Shown here piece by piece: positions 42,177-51,348 of a DNA stretch of 64,000 nucleotides; position 1 is the first letter of the stretch, and each line of letters opens with the position of its first letter. The stretch is from Paracoccaceae bacterium. Lineage in GTDB: Bacteria; Pseudomonadota; Alphaproteobacteria; Rhodobacterales; Rhodobacteraceae. The stretch is from NCBI GenBank assembly GCA_021741245.1, contig JAIOYF010000001.1, positions 310,001 through 374,000 on the forward strand, given 5' to 3'. Under the pieces are notes generated by a model. That model was not told the origin of the DNA and did no database searches. It was given only the letters and a program-made list of their open reading frames with translations. A program made the translations under genes and the position numbers.

Positions 42177-43487
42177 ATGTCTGAGCCGAAGAAGCTCTTC
42201 ATAAAGACCTATGGCTGTCAGATGAACGTCTATGACAGTGAGCGCATGGCCGAGGCCATGGGCGCCGAGGGCTATGTGATGACAGATGCGGCAGAGAATG
42301 CCGACATGGTCTTGCTCAACACGTGCCACATCCGCGAAAAGGCCAGCGAAAAGCTGTACTCTGATCTTGGTCGCCTGCGCCCCCTGAAACAAGCCAACCC
42401 GGATTTGAAGATTGGTGTTGCCGGATGTGTGGCACAGGCCGAGGGCGCCGAGATTCAGCGCCGGATGCCGCTGGTTGATATTGTTGTTGGTCCGCAGGCC
42501 TATCACCGCTTGCCGCAGATGGTGCGGGACGGGGGAAGCCAAGTCGATACCGATTTCCCCGCCGAGGACAAGTTTGACCATTTGCCCCAGCGCAAGGCGA
42601 TGCGGGGCCCGACCGCCTTTCTGACGGTGCAAGAGGGCTGCGACAAGTTCTGTGCGTTTTGCGTAGTGCCCTATACCCGTGGGGCCGAGGTGAGCCGCCC
42701 AGTTGACCGCATCTTGCGCGAGGCGCGGGATCTTATTGCGCGCGGTGTGCGCGAGATCACGCTGTTGGGGCAGAATGTGAATGGATACCACGGCGAGGGG
42801 GAAGGCGGCTCTTGGACGCTTGCCCGCCTCATCCGCACCTTGGCCGAGGTCGATGGCTTGGATCGTATCCGCTATACCACAAGCCACCCCAACGACATGG
42901 ATGATGACCTGATCGCGGCCCATGGCGATGTCCCGCAACTGATGCCCTACCTGCATTTGCCCGTGCAATCGGGGTCTGATCGCATCCTCAAGGCGATGAA
43001 TCGCAAGCACACGCGCGACGATTACCTGCGACTGATCGACCGTATCCGCGCCGTGCGACAGGATATTTTGCTCAGCTCTGACTTTATCGTGGGCTTTCCT
43101 TCGGAAACAGATGAAGACTTTGAAGATACGATGGCGCTTGTTCGTGCGGTTGGGTTTGGTGCGGCCTATAGCTTCAAGTATTCGGCCCGTTCCGGAACGC
43201 CTGCAGCTGAACGACCCGAGGTGATGGCGTCTGTCGCAGACTCCCGATTGCAGGCCTTGCAGGCCCTTGTTCTTGACCAACAACGCAGCGCGCAGCATGC
43301 GATGGTCGGAAAAGAGGTTAATGTGCTGTATGAAAAGGCCGGAAGGTTCCCCGGACAGATGGTTGGAAAGTCAGATCACCTGCATGCCGTGCACGTTGAT
43401 GATCCAACGGGCCAAATCTCGGAGCTGGTTCGGGTAAGGGTGTTAGCTTCTGCCTCCAACTCTCTGTCAGCAGTTAGAATTTCCTGA
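42177..43487 (+). CDS. miaB: tRNA-2-methylthio-N6-dimethylallyladenosine synthase
   Basis: A radical-SAM methylthiotransferase that adds the 2-methylthio group to i6A37. Of 436 residues, the N-terminal Cys triad is [27 protein letters not shown] and [10 protein letters not shown]. The radical-SAM CxxxCxxC motif is [17 protein letters not shown], with the C-terminal TRAM region following. GGAG lies before the ATG. It starts the series that continues, after the OmpA pair, with phoH-ybeY-corC-lnt. Confidence 0.97.
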   Translation: MSEPKKLFIKTYGCQMNVYDSERMAEAMGAEGYVMTDAAENADMVLLNTCHIREKASEKLYSDLGRLRPLKQANPDLKIGVAGCVAQAEGAEIQRRMPLVDIVVGPQAYHRLPQMVRDGGSQVDTDFPAEDKFDHLPQRKAMRGPTAFLTVQEGCDKFCAFCVVPYTRGAEVSRPVDRILREARDLIARGVREITLLGQNVNGYHGEGEGGSWTLARLIRTLAEVDGLDRIRYTTSHPNDMDDDLIAAHGDVPQLMPYLHLPVQSGSDRILKAMNRKHTRDDYLRLIDRIRAVRQDILLSSDFIVGFPSETDEDFEDTMALVRAVGFGAAYSFKYSARSGTPAAERPEVMASVADSRLQALQALVLDQQRSAQHAMVGKEVNVLYEKAGRFPGQMVGKSDHLHAVHVDDPTGQISELVRVRVLASASNSLSAVRIS

Positions 43488-43549
43488 ACTCGATTTCCTC
43501 ACACACATCATCTTGTGGTTTCTGGATGTGAAACAATAGGGCGAAAATT

Positions 43550-43572
43550 GGGAAAATGCGCCGGGTTTTCCC
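43550..43572. terminator. Weak hairpin after miaB
   Basis: GGGAAAA (43550-43556) and TTTTCCC (43566-43572) flank a 9-base loop about 60 bases after the miaB stop. It may terminate miaB ahead of the ompA promoter. Confidence 0.4.
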
Positions 43573-43692
43573 ATCCATTTGTCATATAAATGCCCCAAAT
43601 TGCTCAGATTTCGCTTTACTTCACTTTGTCGCGACGGCAATTCTGTCTCAAGAAGTATGCGGGTAATAAGTCATAGATAGGGGGCTGCGGCT

Positions 43693-44262
43693 GTGGATAA
43701 GTTTTCCAAAGCATGTCGGATGATCCTTGGGGGGGCGGCGCTTGCGATGGGTCTGTCGGGGGCGACAGGTGCCATGGCGCAAGGCAAACCTCAAGTAACC
43801 GGAAAGATTGAATGGGGTGTATGGGTCGACGATGACGGCTGCATGCATTGGTGGGCTGATGGTGGGCTTGAGGGCTATATGGTTCCGCGCCGCAATCCGG
43901 AAACTGGCAAACCCGTTTGTCTGAAAAAGAACACCTGCATGGTCGAAAACACCGATACCCTGTTTCATACCGACAGTGCGAACCTGACCACTGATGGCCG
44001 CCGTCGCCTGCAATCCTTCTTCCAGCAGGCCGGGGCCTTTGGATATGCGATCTATGGCCATACCGACAGCCGCGCATCCGACGAATATAACATGCGCCTG
44101 TCCAAAAACCGTGCCCGTGCCGTGGCAAACGTCGCCCGTTCGGCCGGTGCGATGGTCGAGCGGGAAATCGGCTTTGGCGAACGTCAGCCTGTCGCGTCGA
44201 ATTCCACTGCAGCGGGAATGCAAAAGAACCGCCGCGTCGAAGTCATTTGCTACAGGTGGTAA
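43693..44262 (+). CDS. OmpA-family outer-membrane protein with an N-terminal Cys module
   Basis: A 189-residue protein started by GTG (AGGGGG upstream), which gives a proper signal peptide (basic DKFSKACR, then ILGGAALAMGLSGATGAMA). The mature N-terminus has VDDDGCMHWWADGGLEGYMV and NPETGKPVCLKK, a module repeated in the next gene. The C-terminal half is an OmpA domain that binds peptidoglycan: FGYAIYGHTDSRASDEYNMR and NRRVEVICY. Its stop overlaps the start of the next gene (TAATG). Confidence 0.88.
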   Translation: MDKFSKACRMILGGAALAMGLSGATGAMAQGKPQVTGKIEWGVWVDDDGCMHWWADGGLEGYMVPRRNPETGKPVCLKKNTCMVENTDTLFHTDSANLTTDGRRRLQSFFQQAGAFGYAIYGHTDSRASDEYNMRLSKNRARAVANVARSAGAMVEREIGFGERQPVASNSTAAGMQKNRRVEVICYRW

Positions 44263-44654
44263 TGAACATGATCAGCACATTCAAAATCGGAGCGGCCCTT
44301 GCCACCGCCATCTTGCTGGGCGGTTGTGTCACGGAAACCTTTGAAGGCACAGAACCTTACCGGGGCGCAAACTCGGTGATTGCAACAGGGCAGGATCAGG
44401 GGAGCGATCCAGGCGTTCTGAAGAACGGCACAGCTGCCATCGCCTATGACCCGGACGGTTGCCAGAACTGGATCATTGATGACGGTTTGGAAGGCTATTC
44501 CAGCCCGCGTTACGACCCGGCAACGGGCTTGCCGATTTGCAATGACCAATTCCCGCCGGGGACGGTTGTGCGCAACTACCAGTCCACGACCGAAGGTCTT
44601 CCCGACCGTGTGTCGGGTCACGGCATCCGAACTGTGGTCCGCCGCAGCAATTAA
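44262..44654 (+). CDS. Lipoprotein with the same module as the upstream OmpA protein
   Basis: A 130-residue protein with a lipobox (ATAILLGGC, Cys22). Its central part (YDPDGCQNWIIDDGLEGYSS and PATGLPICND) mirrors the first half of the OmpA-family neighbour: D-x-D-G-C, W, D-x-G-L-E-G-Y, P-x-T-G-x-P-x-C. No OmpA domain is present. The pair may form a complex between the outer membrane and the wall; the module is not one I can name. Confidence 0.82.
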   Translation: MNMISTFKIGAALATAILLGGCVTETFEGTEPYRGANSVIATGQDQGSDPGVLKNGTAAIAYDPDGCQNWIIDDGLEGYSSPRYDPATGLPICNDQFPPGTVVRNYQSTTEGLPDRVSGHGIRTVVRRSN

Positions 44655-44675
44655 GCGTCAGCACTCTCATACGAC

Positions 44676-44705
44676 AAAAGGCCGCGGTGTTCCGCGGCCT
44701 TTTTC
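44676..44705 (+). terminator. Intrinsic terminator after the OmpA/lipoprotein operon
   Basis: AGGCCGCGG/CCGCGGCCT stem with a TGTT loop followed by T5, 19 bases after the lipoprotein stop. Confidence 0.92.
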
Positions 44706-44853
44706 TTTGACTCAAGTTGCCCCTTTTGCGGGCAGTTGTCATCAAAGGGTTGTTCATTTTGATGCAAACTTTGGCGGTGATGAAAATCCGGGCTTGCCAG
44801 ATCATGTGACCCGGCGCACACTTCATACAGGCCCTAGATAGAAGGAGACCTCC

Positions 44854-45861
44854 TTGGGCATCAGCGCGCTGACCCCCCCGACCAAGGCCGAGGATATGAT
44901 TGAAACTGTCCTCGAATTTCCAGACAACCGTTTGCTGATTGATCTTTGCGGCGAATTTGATCGCAATTTGGCGCAGGTCGAGCATCAGATGGGGGTTCAC
45001 ATACTGCGACGGGGGAACCGTCTGGCAGTGATTGGGGACAAGGGGGCGCGAGAGCAGGCGGCAGCGGTGCTGCGAAGTCTGTATGCCCGGCTCGAATCCG
45101 GTCGCGGCGTTCAAGCCGGGGATATTGACGGCGCCATGCGCATGGGCCGCCCGGTTTTGTCGCCCGAGGGGGAGCAGATCGAACTGTTCACCTCTGGGAT
45201 GGAGCTGCGCACCCGCAAAAAGCCTATCGAACCCCGGACAGAGGCACAAAAGGCCTATGTCGCCAACCTGTTTCAGAACGAACTCGGGTTCGGTATCGGC
45301 CCTGCAGGCACAGGTAAGACATATCTAGCCGTCGCGGTGGGGGTGACGATGTTCATCTCGGGCGCAGTGGAAAAAATCATCCTCAGCCGCCCGGCGGTTG
45401 AAGCGGGCGAGCGTCTTGGCTTTCTTCCCGGCGATATGAAGGAAAAAGTCGATCCCTATATGCAGCCTTTGTATGACGCCTTGAACGATTTCTTGCCCGC
45501 CAAGCAGGTTCAGAAGCTGCTGGAGGAAAAGAGGATCGAGATTGCGCCACTGGCCTTTATGCGGGGCAGGACACTTTCCAACGCCTTTGTCGTGCTGGAT
45601 GAGGCGCAAAACGCCACCACCATGCAGATGAAGATGTTCCTCACGCGCCTTGGCCAAGGGTCACGCATGGTGATCACGGGTGACAGAACGCAGGTTGACT
45701 TGCCGCGTGGCGTTCCCAGCGGGCTGCAGGATGCGGAGCGTATCTTGAACGGGGTCAAGGGCGTTACGTTCAACTACTTCACCTCGAAAGACGTCGTGCG
45801 CCATCCGTTGGTGGCGCGCGTGATTGAGGCCTATGAAGCCGACGAGGCGAAGCAGGGCTAG
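44854..45861 (+). CDS. phoH: PhoH family ATPase
   Basis: A 335-residue protein with an N-terminal KH-like part and a P-loop domain: Walker A GIGPAGTGKTYLAVAV and Walker B FVVLDEAQNATTMQ. It is started by TTG because AAGGAG sits 7 bases before it and no suitable ATG follows nearby. PhoH proteins neighbour ybeY widely and are thought to work in RNA metabolism. Confidence 0.94.
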   Translation: MGISALTPPTKAEDMIETVLEFPDNRLLIDLCGEFDRNLAQVEHQMGVHILRRGNRLAVIGDKGAREQAAAVLRSLYARLESGRGVQAGDIDGAMRMGRPVLSPEGEQIELFTSGMELRTRKKPIEPRTEAQKAYVANLFQNELGFGIGPAGTGKTYLAVAVGVTMFISGAVEKIILSRPAVEAGERLGFLPGDMKEKVDPYMQPLYDALNDFLPAKQVQKLLEEKRIEIAPLAFMRGRTLSNAFVVLDEAQNATTMQMKMFLTRLGQGSRMVITGDRTQVDLPRGVPSGLQDAERILNGVKGVTFNYFTSKDVVRHPLVARVIEAYEADEAKQG

Positions 45862-45939
45862 GGCAAATCTGGGCGGCAATGTGCTTGCAGCAGTGCAAGG
45901 GACATTGCCGCCGCTGCCGCTTTGCGCTAGGGCGCGGCG

Positions 45940-46443
45940 ATGGAACCGCTGGTCGACTGTATCCTTGAAGATGAACGCTGGGAGGCCCTTGGCCTTGAAG
46001 CACTTGCCGACCGTGCGGTTCGCGCGGCCTTGGCCCATCTTGGCATGCCGTCTGAGGGCTTTACCCTGTGCCTGATGGGCTGTGATGACGCCCGGATCGC
46101 TGTCCTTAACGCTGACTTCCGCGGCAAGGCCAAGGCCACGAATGTGCTGAGCTGGCCTTCGGAAGACCGCGCACCGGAGGCGCCGGGCGAAGAGCCGGAC
46201 TTGCCCGAACCCGGCCCGGCGGAGATGCCCGAAGAACTGGGCGATATCGCCATCGCCTATGAGACATGCCAACAAGAAGCGATAGACGCGGGAAAATCAC
46301 ATCCCCATCACGTCATTCACCTTGTCGTTCATGGATTCTTGCACTTGCTGGGCTATGATCACGAAAATGACGCAGACGCTGCAATTATGGAGGATCATGA
46401 AGTCTCCATACTTGCATCACTTGGGGTCGATGATCCATATTAG
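45940..46443 (+). CDS. ybeY: Endoribonuclease YbeY
   Basis: A metal-dependent endonuclease for 16S rRNA 3' maturation and ribosome quality control. The 167-residue protein has the three-His metal motif VVHGFLHLLGYDHENDADA and the R-containing loop NADFRGKAKATNVLSWP. Lies 78 bases after phoH. Confidence 0.96.
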   Translation: MEPLVDCILEDERWEALGLEALADRAVRAALAHLGMPSEGFTLCLMGCDDARIAVLNADFRGKAKATNVLSWPSEDRAPEAPGEEPDLPEPGPAEMPEELGDIAIAYETCQQEAIDAGKSHPHHVIHLVVHGFLHLLGYDHENDADAAIMEDHEVSILASLGVDDPY

Positions 46444-46484
46444 GGATGCATCCGCAAGACGGGTGCATTGCCGGAAAAGGACAG

Positions 46485-47405
46485 ATGGGCAGTAGCAACG
46501 ACGGGTCTATCGCAACGCAGAGCGCGCACGAGATGGGCCAAGACTCCGAAGCGGAACCTCCTCAAAGGGGCTTCCTGAGTCGATTACGAAATGTGTTTTC
46601 TGGTGCAGATACGACCCATAAGCCGACGGGTGATCAATCATCTGCGGCACCTGTGGTTGGGACAGGGTCTGTGCTGGGAATGTCAAACCTGCGCAAGATG
46701 CGCGTGGATGATGTGGCAATCCCCAAAGCCGAGATCGCGGCAGTTCCCTTAGACATCACCCGCGAAGAGCTTGTCGAAGTGTTCCGAGAGCATGGATATT
46801 CACGCTTGCCTGTCTTCAAGGGCACGATGGATCATCCTCAGGGCCTTGTTTTGCTGAAAGATCTGGCCTTGCAACACGGATTTGGCGCGAATGGCCGGTT
46901 CTCGCTGCGCAAGCTGCTGCGTCCCTTGCTTTTTGCTCCACCCTCCATGCCGGTCGGCGTTTTGCTGCAAAAGATGCAGCGAGAGCGTGTGCATATGGCG
47001 CTGGTGATCGATGAATATGGTGGCGTTGATGGCCTCGTGACAATCGAGGATCTGATTGAAACCGTGATCGGTGAGATCGAGGATGAACATGACGAGGCCG
47101 AGGGTGCCCTTTGGAAAGAAGAGAAACCCGGCGTTTTCATTGCCCAATCCATAGCCCCACTTGATGAGTTTGAGGCCGCCATCGGGTTGCGCTTGCGGAC
47201 GGCCGAGGACGACGAAGAGATCGATACTCTGGGTGGCCTTGTCTATCTTCGCACGGGCCGTGTTCCTGCCCGGGGCGAGATTGTTCCGCATGAAAGTGGG
47301 GCCGAGTTCGAGATCGTGGATGCCGACCCCCGTCGGATCAAGCGTTTGCGGGTGCGCTTGCCCGGTGTCGCCGCTGCGCCAAAACCGGACATGGCCGAAA
47401 CGTGA
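46485..47405 (+). CDS. CorC/HlyC family CBS-domain protein
   Basis: A 306-residue cytoplasmic protein with a flexible N-terminus, a pair of CBS domains (ITREELVEVFREHGYSRLPV and HMALVIDEYGGVDGLVTIED) and the C-terminal CorC_HlyC transporter-associated domain. It lacks the N-terminal membrane DUF21. ATG 46485 has AAGGAC; the earlier ATG at 46446 has no site. Its stop overlaps the lnt start (GTGA). Confidence 0.92.
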   Translation: MGSSNDGSIATQSAHEMGQDSEAEPPQRGFLSRLRNVFSGADTTHKPTGDQSSAAPVVGTGSVLGMSNLRKMRVDDVAIPKAEIAAVPLDITREELVEVFREHGYSRLPVFKGTMDHPQGLVLLKDLALQHGFGANGRFSLRKLLRPLLFAPPSMPVGVLLQKMQRERVHMALVIDEYGGVDGLVTIEDLIETVIGEIEDEHDEAEGALWKEEKPGVFIAQSIAPLDEFEAAIGLRLRTAEDDEEIDTLGGLVYLRTGRVPARGEIVPHESGAEFEIVDADPRRIKRLRVRLPGVAAAPKPDMAET

Positions 47406-48895
47406 GGTCCTTGCGGCGCATCGCTCCGGGTTTCCCCGGGTGGCGCGTCGCGGGGATTGACGCCCTTGCAGGCGCAAGCATTGCTTTGGCGCAAGCGCCA
47501 CTTTTGGCGTGGTATCTGGCCTTTCCGGGCTTGATCTGGGCGCTTTGGCGTATGTCGCGGCCATTGACTGTTGCATGCGCTTGGTGGGCAGGATGGTTCG
47601 TGGGGGCTGGGTATTTTGGGGCCTATCTGAACTGGATCGTCTCGCCATTTTTCGTGGACCCATGGGTTTACGGGTGGATGGCCCCCTTTGCCTTTGTGCT
47701 GATAGGGTTTGGCTTGGGGCTGTTCTGGGCAGTGGCCGCAGCCCTTGGGGCGCGTTTTCCAAACCGTATCCTTGGCCTTGTTACGCTTCTTGCGGCGGTT
47801 GAACTTGCGCGCGGGTATGTTTTTACCGGATTTCCGTGGGCGCAGATTGGTCATCTTTGGATGGGGTCGCCTGCGGAACAGGGGGCGGCTTTGTTTGGGG
47901 CCACCGGGCTGACGGTTGCCACCCTTTTCGCAGCCAGCCTGCCGCTATTGGCGCGTGTCTGGGGCACGTTTGCCATGCTGGTTTTGATCGGCGTGGCCCT
48001 TGGCTTTGGGGCGATGCGCAGCGCAGAGCCGGTGGGACAGGCGCGCGCGATCACCCTGCGTCTGGTGCAGCCCAATGCCGAACAGCACCTGAAATGGGAC
48101 CCGGAAGAGGCCCGCATGCTGTTCAAGCGCCAGTTGCAGTTTACCGCCGAAGGAACACCCGCCGACCTGACGATCTGGCCGGAAACAGCCGTGCCCTATC
48201 TTTTGGAATATGCGCCAGAGGTAGCGGGGATGATCACCTCCGCCTCGGGCGGGAACCCAGTGGCCCTTGGCATTCAGCGGGTTGAAGGGGATCGCGGCTG
48301 GAACAGTCTTCGGGTGCTGCAAGGCGATGGTCTTCTGAGCGCCACCTATGACAAATTCCATCTGGTGCCCTTTGGCGAGTATATTCCCATGGGCGATGTG
48401 CTGCAAGATTGGTTCGGGATCGGGGCTTTTGCCGCCCAATTGGGGAATGCCTATTCGGCGGGGCAGGGGCCGCAGGTTCTGGACCTTGGCCCCAAACTGG
48501 GCAAGGTCTTGCCGCTGATCTGCTATGAGGCGGTGTTTCCGGGCATTCCGCGCAGCGTGGAACGGCCCGACTGGATCTTGCAGATCACCAATGACGCGTG
48601 GTTCGGTACCCTCACCGGCCCGTTCCAGCATTTTCAGCAAGCCCGCCTTCGGGCCATCGAGATGGGCCTGCCGCTGGTGCGGGTTGCCAATACTGGCATG
48701 ACCGCGGTGATCGATGCAAAAGGCCATGTGACCCATGCGCTTCCCTTTGGGACCACAGGCTATCTGGATGTGGCGGAGCTTGCGGCGGCCCTGCCACCCA
48801 CACCCTATGCAAAGCATGGCGATCGGGCAGCTTTTCTGTTGCTTTTTGGCCTTTTGGTTTTGTCGATGGCTTGGCGTCGGCCCCGCTTTGCTTGA
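47402..48895 (+). CDS. lnt: Apolipoprotein N-acyltransferase
   Basis: Adds the third acyl chain to lipoproteins at the inner membrane. The 497-residue protein, started by GTG overlapping corC's TGA, has six to seven N-terminal membrane helices and a periplasmic nitrilase domain with the triad Glu (IWPETAVPY), Lys (DKFHLVPFGEY) and Cys (LPLICYEAVFPG). A C-terminal helix closes it. Confidence 0.96.
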   Translation: MRSLRRIAPGFPGWRVAGIDALAGASIALAQAPLLAWYLAFPGLIWALWRMSRPLTVACAWWAGWFVGAGYFGAYLNWIVSPFFVDPWVYGWMAPFAFVLIGFGLGLFWAVAAALGARFPNRILGLVTLLAAVELARGYVFTGFPWAQIGHLWMGSPAEQGAALFGATGLTVATLFAASLPLLARVWGTFAMLVLIGVALGFGAMRSAEPVGQARAITLRLVQPNAEQHLKWDPEEARMLFKRQLQFTAEGTPADLTIWPETAVPYLLEYAPEVAGMITSASGGNPVALGIQRVEGDRGWNSLRVLQGDGLLSATYDKFHLVPFGEYIPMGDVLQDWFGIGAFAAQLGNAYSAGQGPQVLDLGPKLGKVLPLICYEAVFPGIPRSVERPDWILQITNDAWFGTLTGPFQHFQQARLRAIEMGLPLVRVANTGMTAVIDAKGHVTHALPFGTTGYLDVAELAAALPPTPYAKHGDRAAFLLLFGLLVLSMAWRRPRFA

Positions 48896-48933
48896 CGTGT
48901 CGGGGTTGAAGGGGATAGGCAAACCCTCGAACT

Positions 48934-48979
48934 GCCACAACGGCTTCCTGACGTGGCAGGGGTAACCCTAACGGAGCAC
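48934..48979 (+). promoter_or_regulatory. SAM/SAH-type riboswitch in front of metK
   Basis: GCCAC (48934-48938) and GTGGC (48953-48957) form the stem around the loop AACGGCTTCCTGAC. GGAGC (48973-48977), which is the metK ribosome site, can pair with the GCTTCC part of the loop to form an H-type pseudoknot. ACAACGGCTTCCTG and the terminal GGAGCA fit the SAM/SAH riboswitch class reported upstream of metK in Rhodobacterales. Ligand binding would mask the Shine-Dalgarno and lower translation. Confidence 0.92.
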
Positions 48980-48985
48980 TATTCC

Positions 48986-50152
48986 ATGTCACGCAAGAAT
49001 TACGTCTTTACCTCGGAATCCGTTTCCGAGGGGCACCCGGACAAGGTCTGTGACCGCGTCTCGGATGCCATCCTTGATGCCTTCATTTCCCAAGAACCGC
49101 ACGCGCGGGTGGCTTGCGAAACCTTTGCAACGACCAATCGCGTCGTTGTGGGGGGCGAAGTCGGTCTGGCCGACAAGGCCAATCTTGAGGCGATGATGGG
49201 CAATGTCGAACAAATCGTGCGCGATTGTGTGCGTGACATTGGCTATGAGCAAGATGAATTTCACTGGAACACGTTGAACGTCCAGAACTACTTGCACCCG
49301 CAATCGGCCCATATCGCCCAAGGTGTCGACCGCGATGGTGCGGGCGATCAGGGCATCATGTTCGGCTATGCCTGCCGCGAGACGCCCGAGTTGATGCCGG
49401 CCCCTATCCAGTATTCGCACGCAATCCTGCGCCGCTTGGCCGAGGTGCGCAAATCTGGGGCGGAACCGACGCTGCGGCCGGACGCCAAAAGCCAGCTCTC
49501 CTTGCGCTATGAAGATGGGGTCCCGGTTGAGGTGACCTCGATCGTTCTGTCCACCCAGCACGCGCTGGAAAGCCAGACCTCGGATGATATTCGCGCGATT
49601 GTCGAGCCCTACATCCGCGAGGTGCTTCCATCAGGCTGGATCACCGAGAAAACCGAATGGTGGGTCAACCCGACCGGTACCTTCGTGATCGGCGGGCCGG
49701 ATGGGGATGCGGGCCTGACCGGGCGCAAAATCATTGTCGACACCTATGGCGGAGCCGCCCCGCATGGTGGCGGCGCATTCAGTGGCAAGGACCCGACCAA
49801 GGTTGACCGCTCCGCCGCCTATGCCGCACGGTATTTGGCCAAGAACGTGGTGGCCGCAGGTCTGGCCGACCGCTGCACGCTTCAGGTGTCTTACGCGATT
49901 GGCGTGGCAAAACCGCTGTCGATCTATGTGGATACCCATGGCACCGGTAAGGTCGAGGCCGATCAGATCGAACGCGCTGTTGCCACGTGCATGGACCTGA
50001 CGCCGCGCGGCATCCGCACGCATCTTGACCTGAACCGCCCCATCTATGCCCGCACCAGCGCCTATGGCCACTTTGGCCGCGCGCCCGAGGCTGATGGCGG
50101 TTTTAGCTGGGAAAAGACCGATCTGGTTGAGGCGCTCAAGAAGGCAGTCTAA
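48986..50152 (+). CDS. metK: S-adenosylmethionine synthetase
   Basis: Makes SAM from methionine and ATP. The 388-residue protein starts [20 protein letters not shown] and has [13 protein letters not shown], the P-loop-like [20 protein letters not shown] and [10 protein letters not shown]. The ATG at 48986 is 8 bases after the GGAG of the riboswitch pseudoknot; in-frame codons further up lie inside the riboswitch and are rejected. The 278-base gap that follows holds no gene I can see. Confidence 0.97.
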   Translation: MSRKNYVFTSESVSEGHPDKVCDRVSDAILDAFISQEPHARVACETFATTNRVVVGGEVGLADKANLEAMMGNVEQIVRDCVRDIGYEQDEFHWNTLNVQNYLHPQSAHIAQGVDRDGAGDQGIMFGYACRETPELMPAPIQYSHAILRRLAEVRKSGAEPTLRPDAKSQLSLRYEDGVPVEVTSIVLSTQHALESQTSDDIRAIVEPYIREVLPSGWITEKTEWWVNPTGTFVIGGPDGDAGLTGRKIIVDTYGGAAPHGGGAFSGKDPTKVDRSAAYAARYLAKNVVAAGLADRCTLQVSYAIGVAKPLSIYVDTHGTGKVEADQIERAVATCMDLTPRGIRTHLDLNRPIYARTSAYGHFGRAPEADGGFSWEKTDLVEALKKAV

Positions 50153-50430
50153 GAAATAGGCCTGCCGCCACAAAGGCGGCGGGCCAACCCCCTTGCGATC
50201 TGGGTTGGGTTGTGGTGGTCAATCCATGATCGGGCTGGCTGGCTTTCTCCATCAACTGGCAGCAGGCCTGTGACGGCCGCCGATGCAAAACCATGGATGT
50301 GCCCAACAGCGACGGCCGGTCTGCGAAGCATCTGATAAAGCCCTTGTGCAATGAAAGCTGTTTGATCAATTCAGAACTTGTGCTTAGCTCAGCGTCGAAT
50401 TCATTTTTTTGAAATCTTTTGGCAGGGCGC

Positions 50431-51267
50431 ATGTTGCAAGTTTTATTTCAAAAACAATCGTTTCCCCGATTTTTCAGTCTTCTGGCGTTGGTTCTTTTGG
50501 CGGGCTGTGTTCAGACCCAGGCAGATCTTGCTGCCGCCCGCATCGCGGCAGATCCCGCTGAATGCCGCGCGCCTGCATCGTCCGCCTGTTTTTTCCGCAA
50601 TTCCCCGGTGCAACTTTTGCCTGAAAAGGTGCGCATTGCAGGGCGCCCCTTGGATTTCTTTCCCATCGCGACCGAGTTGGAGTTTGTGGATGGGCGCAAC
50701 AAGAAATGGGTGGCCCCCATCCGCACCTTGACGGACGGGGCATCGATCCCGCAAATTTTTGTGCCCATCGTGGGTGATCCGCGTGACCCGAGTTTTGTCA
50801 ACGCGGCAGCCGTGCATGACGCCTATTGCGGCGTCGGAAATGAGGCAGGCCCGGTCTATCACGCCGCCACATGGCAAGAGGTGCATCGGATGTTTTACGA
50901 CACGCTTGTCGTCGGCGGCACAGCAGAACCCAAGGCTCAGTTGATGTTCGCGGCCGTCTGGCTGGGCGGGCCGCGGTGGTATCCGAACAATCGACGCAAT
51001 GAAACCTCGATGGAGAGGCTTCCGGCATCGCTGCGGCGGACCGCTTTGGTAGAGACCCGCACATTCATCTCGGCAAACGAACCAAGCTTTCAGCAGTTGA
51101 TCCTCTATCTGAAATGGAAAGAGTGGCAAATGAAGCGCTCTGCCTTGGGCGAGTCCGATGCACCCCCCTTCAGTCCTGTTGAAACGATCGAGATCACAGA
51201 TCGGGGCGATGCAACCTTGCCCATTACCGGCGAGGGCGACCCAGTCGTCGCAGTGGGTGGGCTATAG
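50431..51267 (+). CDS. DUF1353 lipoprotein
   Basis: A 278-residue protein with a lipobox (LALVLLAGC, Cys23) and a DUF1353 domain: ELEFVDGRNKKWVAPIRTLT, DGASIPQIF, NAAAVHDAYCG and EVHRMFYDTLVVGG. DUF1353 occurs in phage and bacterial proteins and its activity is unknown. It sits between metK and trmB, with an A/T-rich upstream region lower in GC than the neighbours, hinting at an insertion. Confidence 0.88.
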   Translation: MLQVLFQKQSFPRFFSLLALVLLAGCVQTQADLAAARIAADPAECRAPASSACFFRNSPVQLLPEKVRIAGRPLDFFPIATELEFVDGRNKKWVAPIRTLTDGASIPQIFVPIVGDPRDPSFVNAAAVHDAYCGVGNEAGPVYHAATWQEVHRMFYDTLVVGGTAEPKAQLMFAAVWLGGPRWYPNNRRNETSMERLPASLRRTALVETRTFISANEPSFQQLILYLKWKEWQMKRSALGESDAPPFSPVETIEITDRGDATLPITGEGDPVVAVGGL

Positions 51268-51298
51268 GGACAGATTGGAGCACTATGGCTTGACCCCG

Positions 51299-51332
51299 AT
51301 GCCCTGCGGCGGCTAGAGGCCCGGCAGGGCAT
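51299..51332. promoter_or_regulatory. Inverted repeat in front of trmB
   Basis: ATGCCCTGC (51299-51307) and GCAGGGCAT (51324-51332) are perfect 9-base inverses around a 16-base loop, ending 16 bases before the trmB ATG. It may be the end of the lipoprotein transcript or a trmB leader structure. Confidence 0.5.
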
Positions 51333-51348
51333 TGGAAAGAAACAAACG

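Noticed and set aside
41910-43298. 462-codon minus-strand open frame opposite miaB
   Set aside because: Antisense of miaB in a GC-rich codon pattern. miaB has all Cys motifs; the shadow has no domain and crosses the intergenic region.
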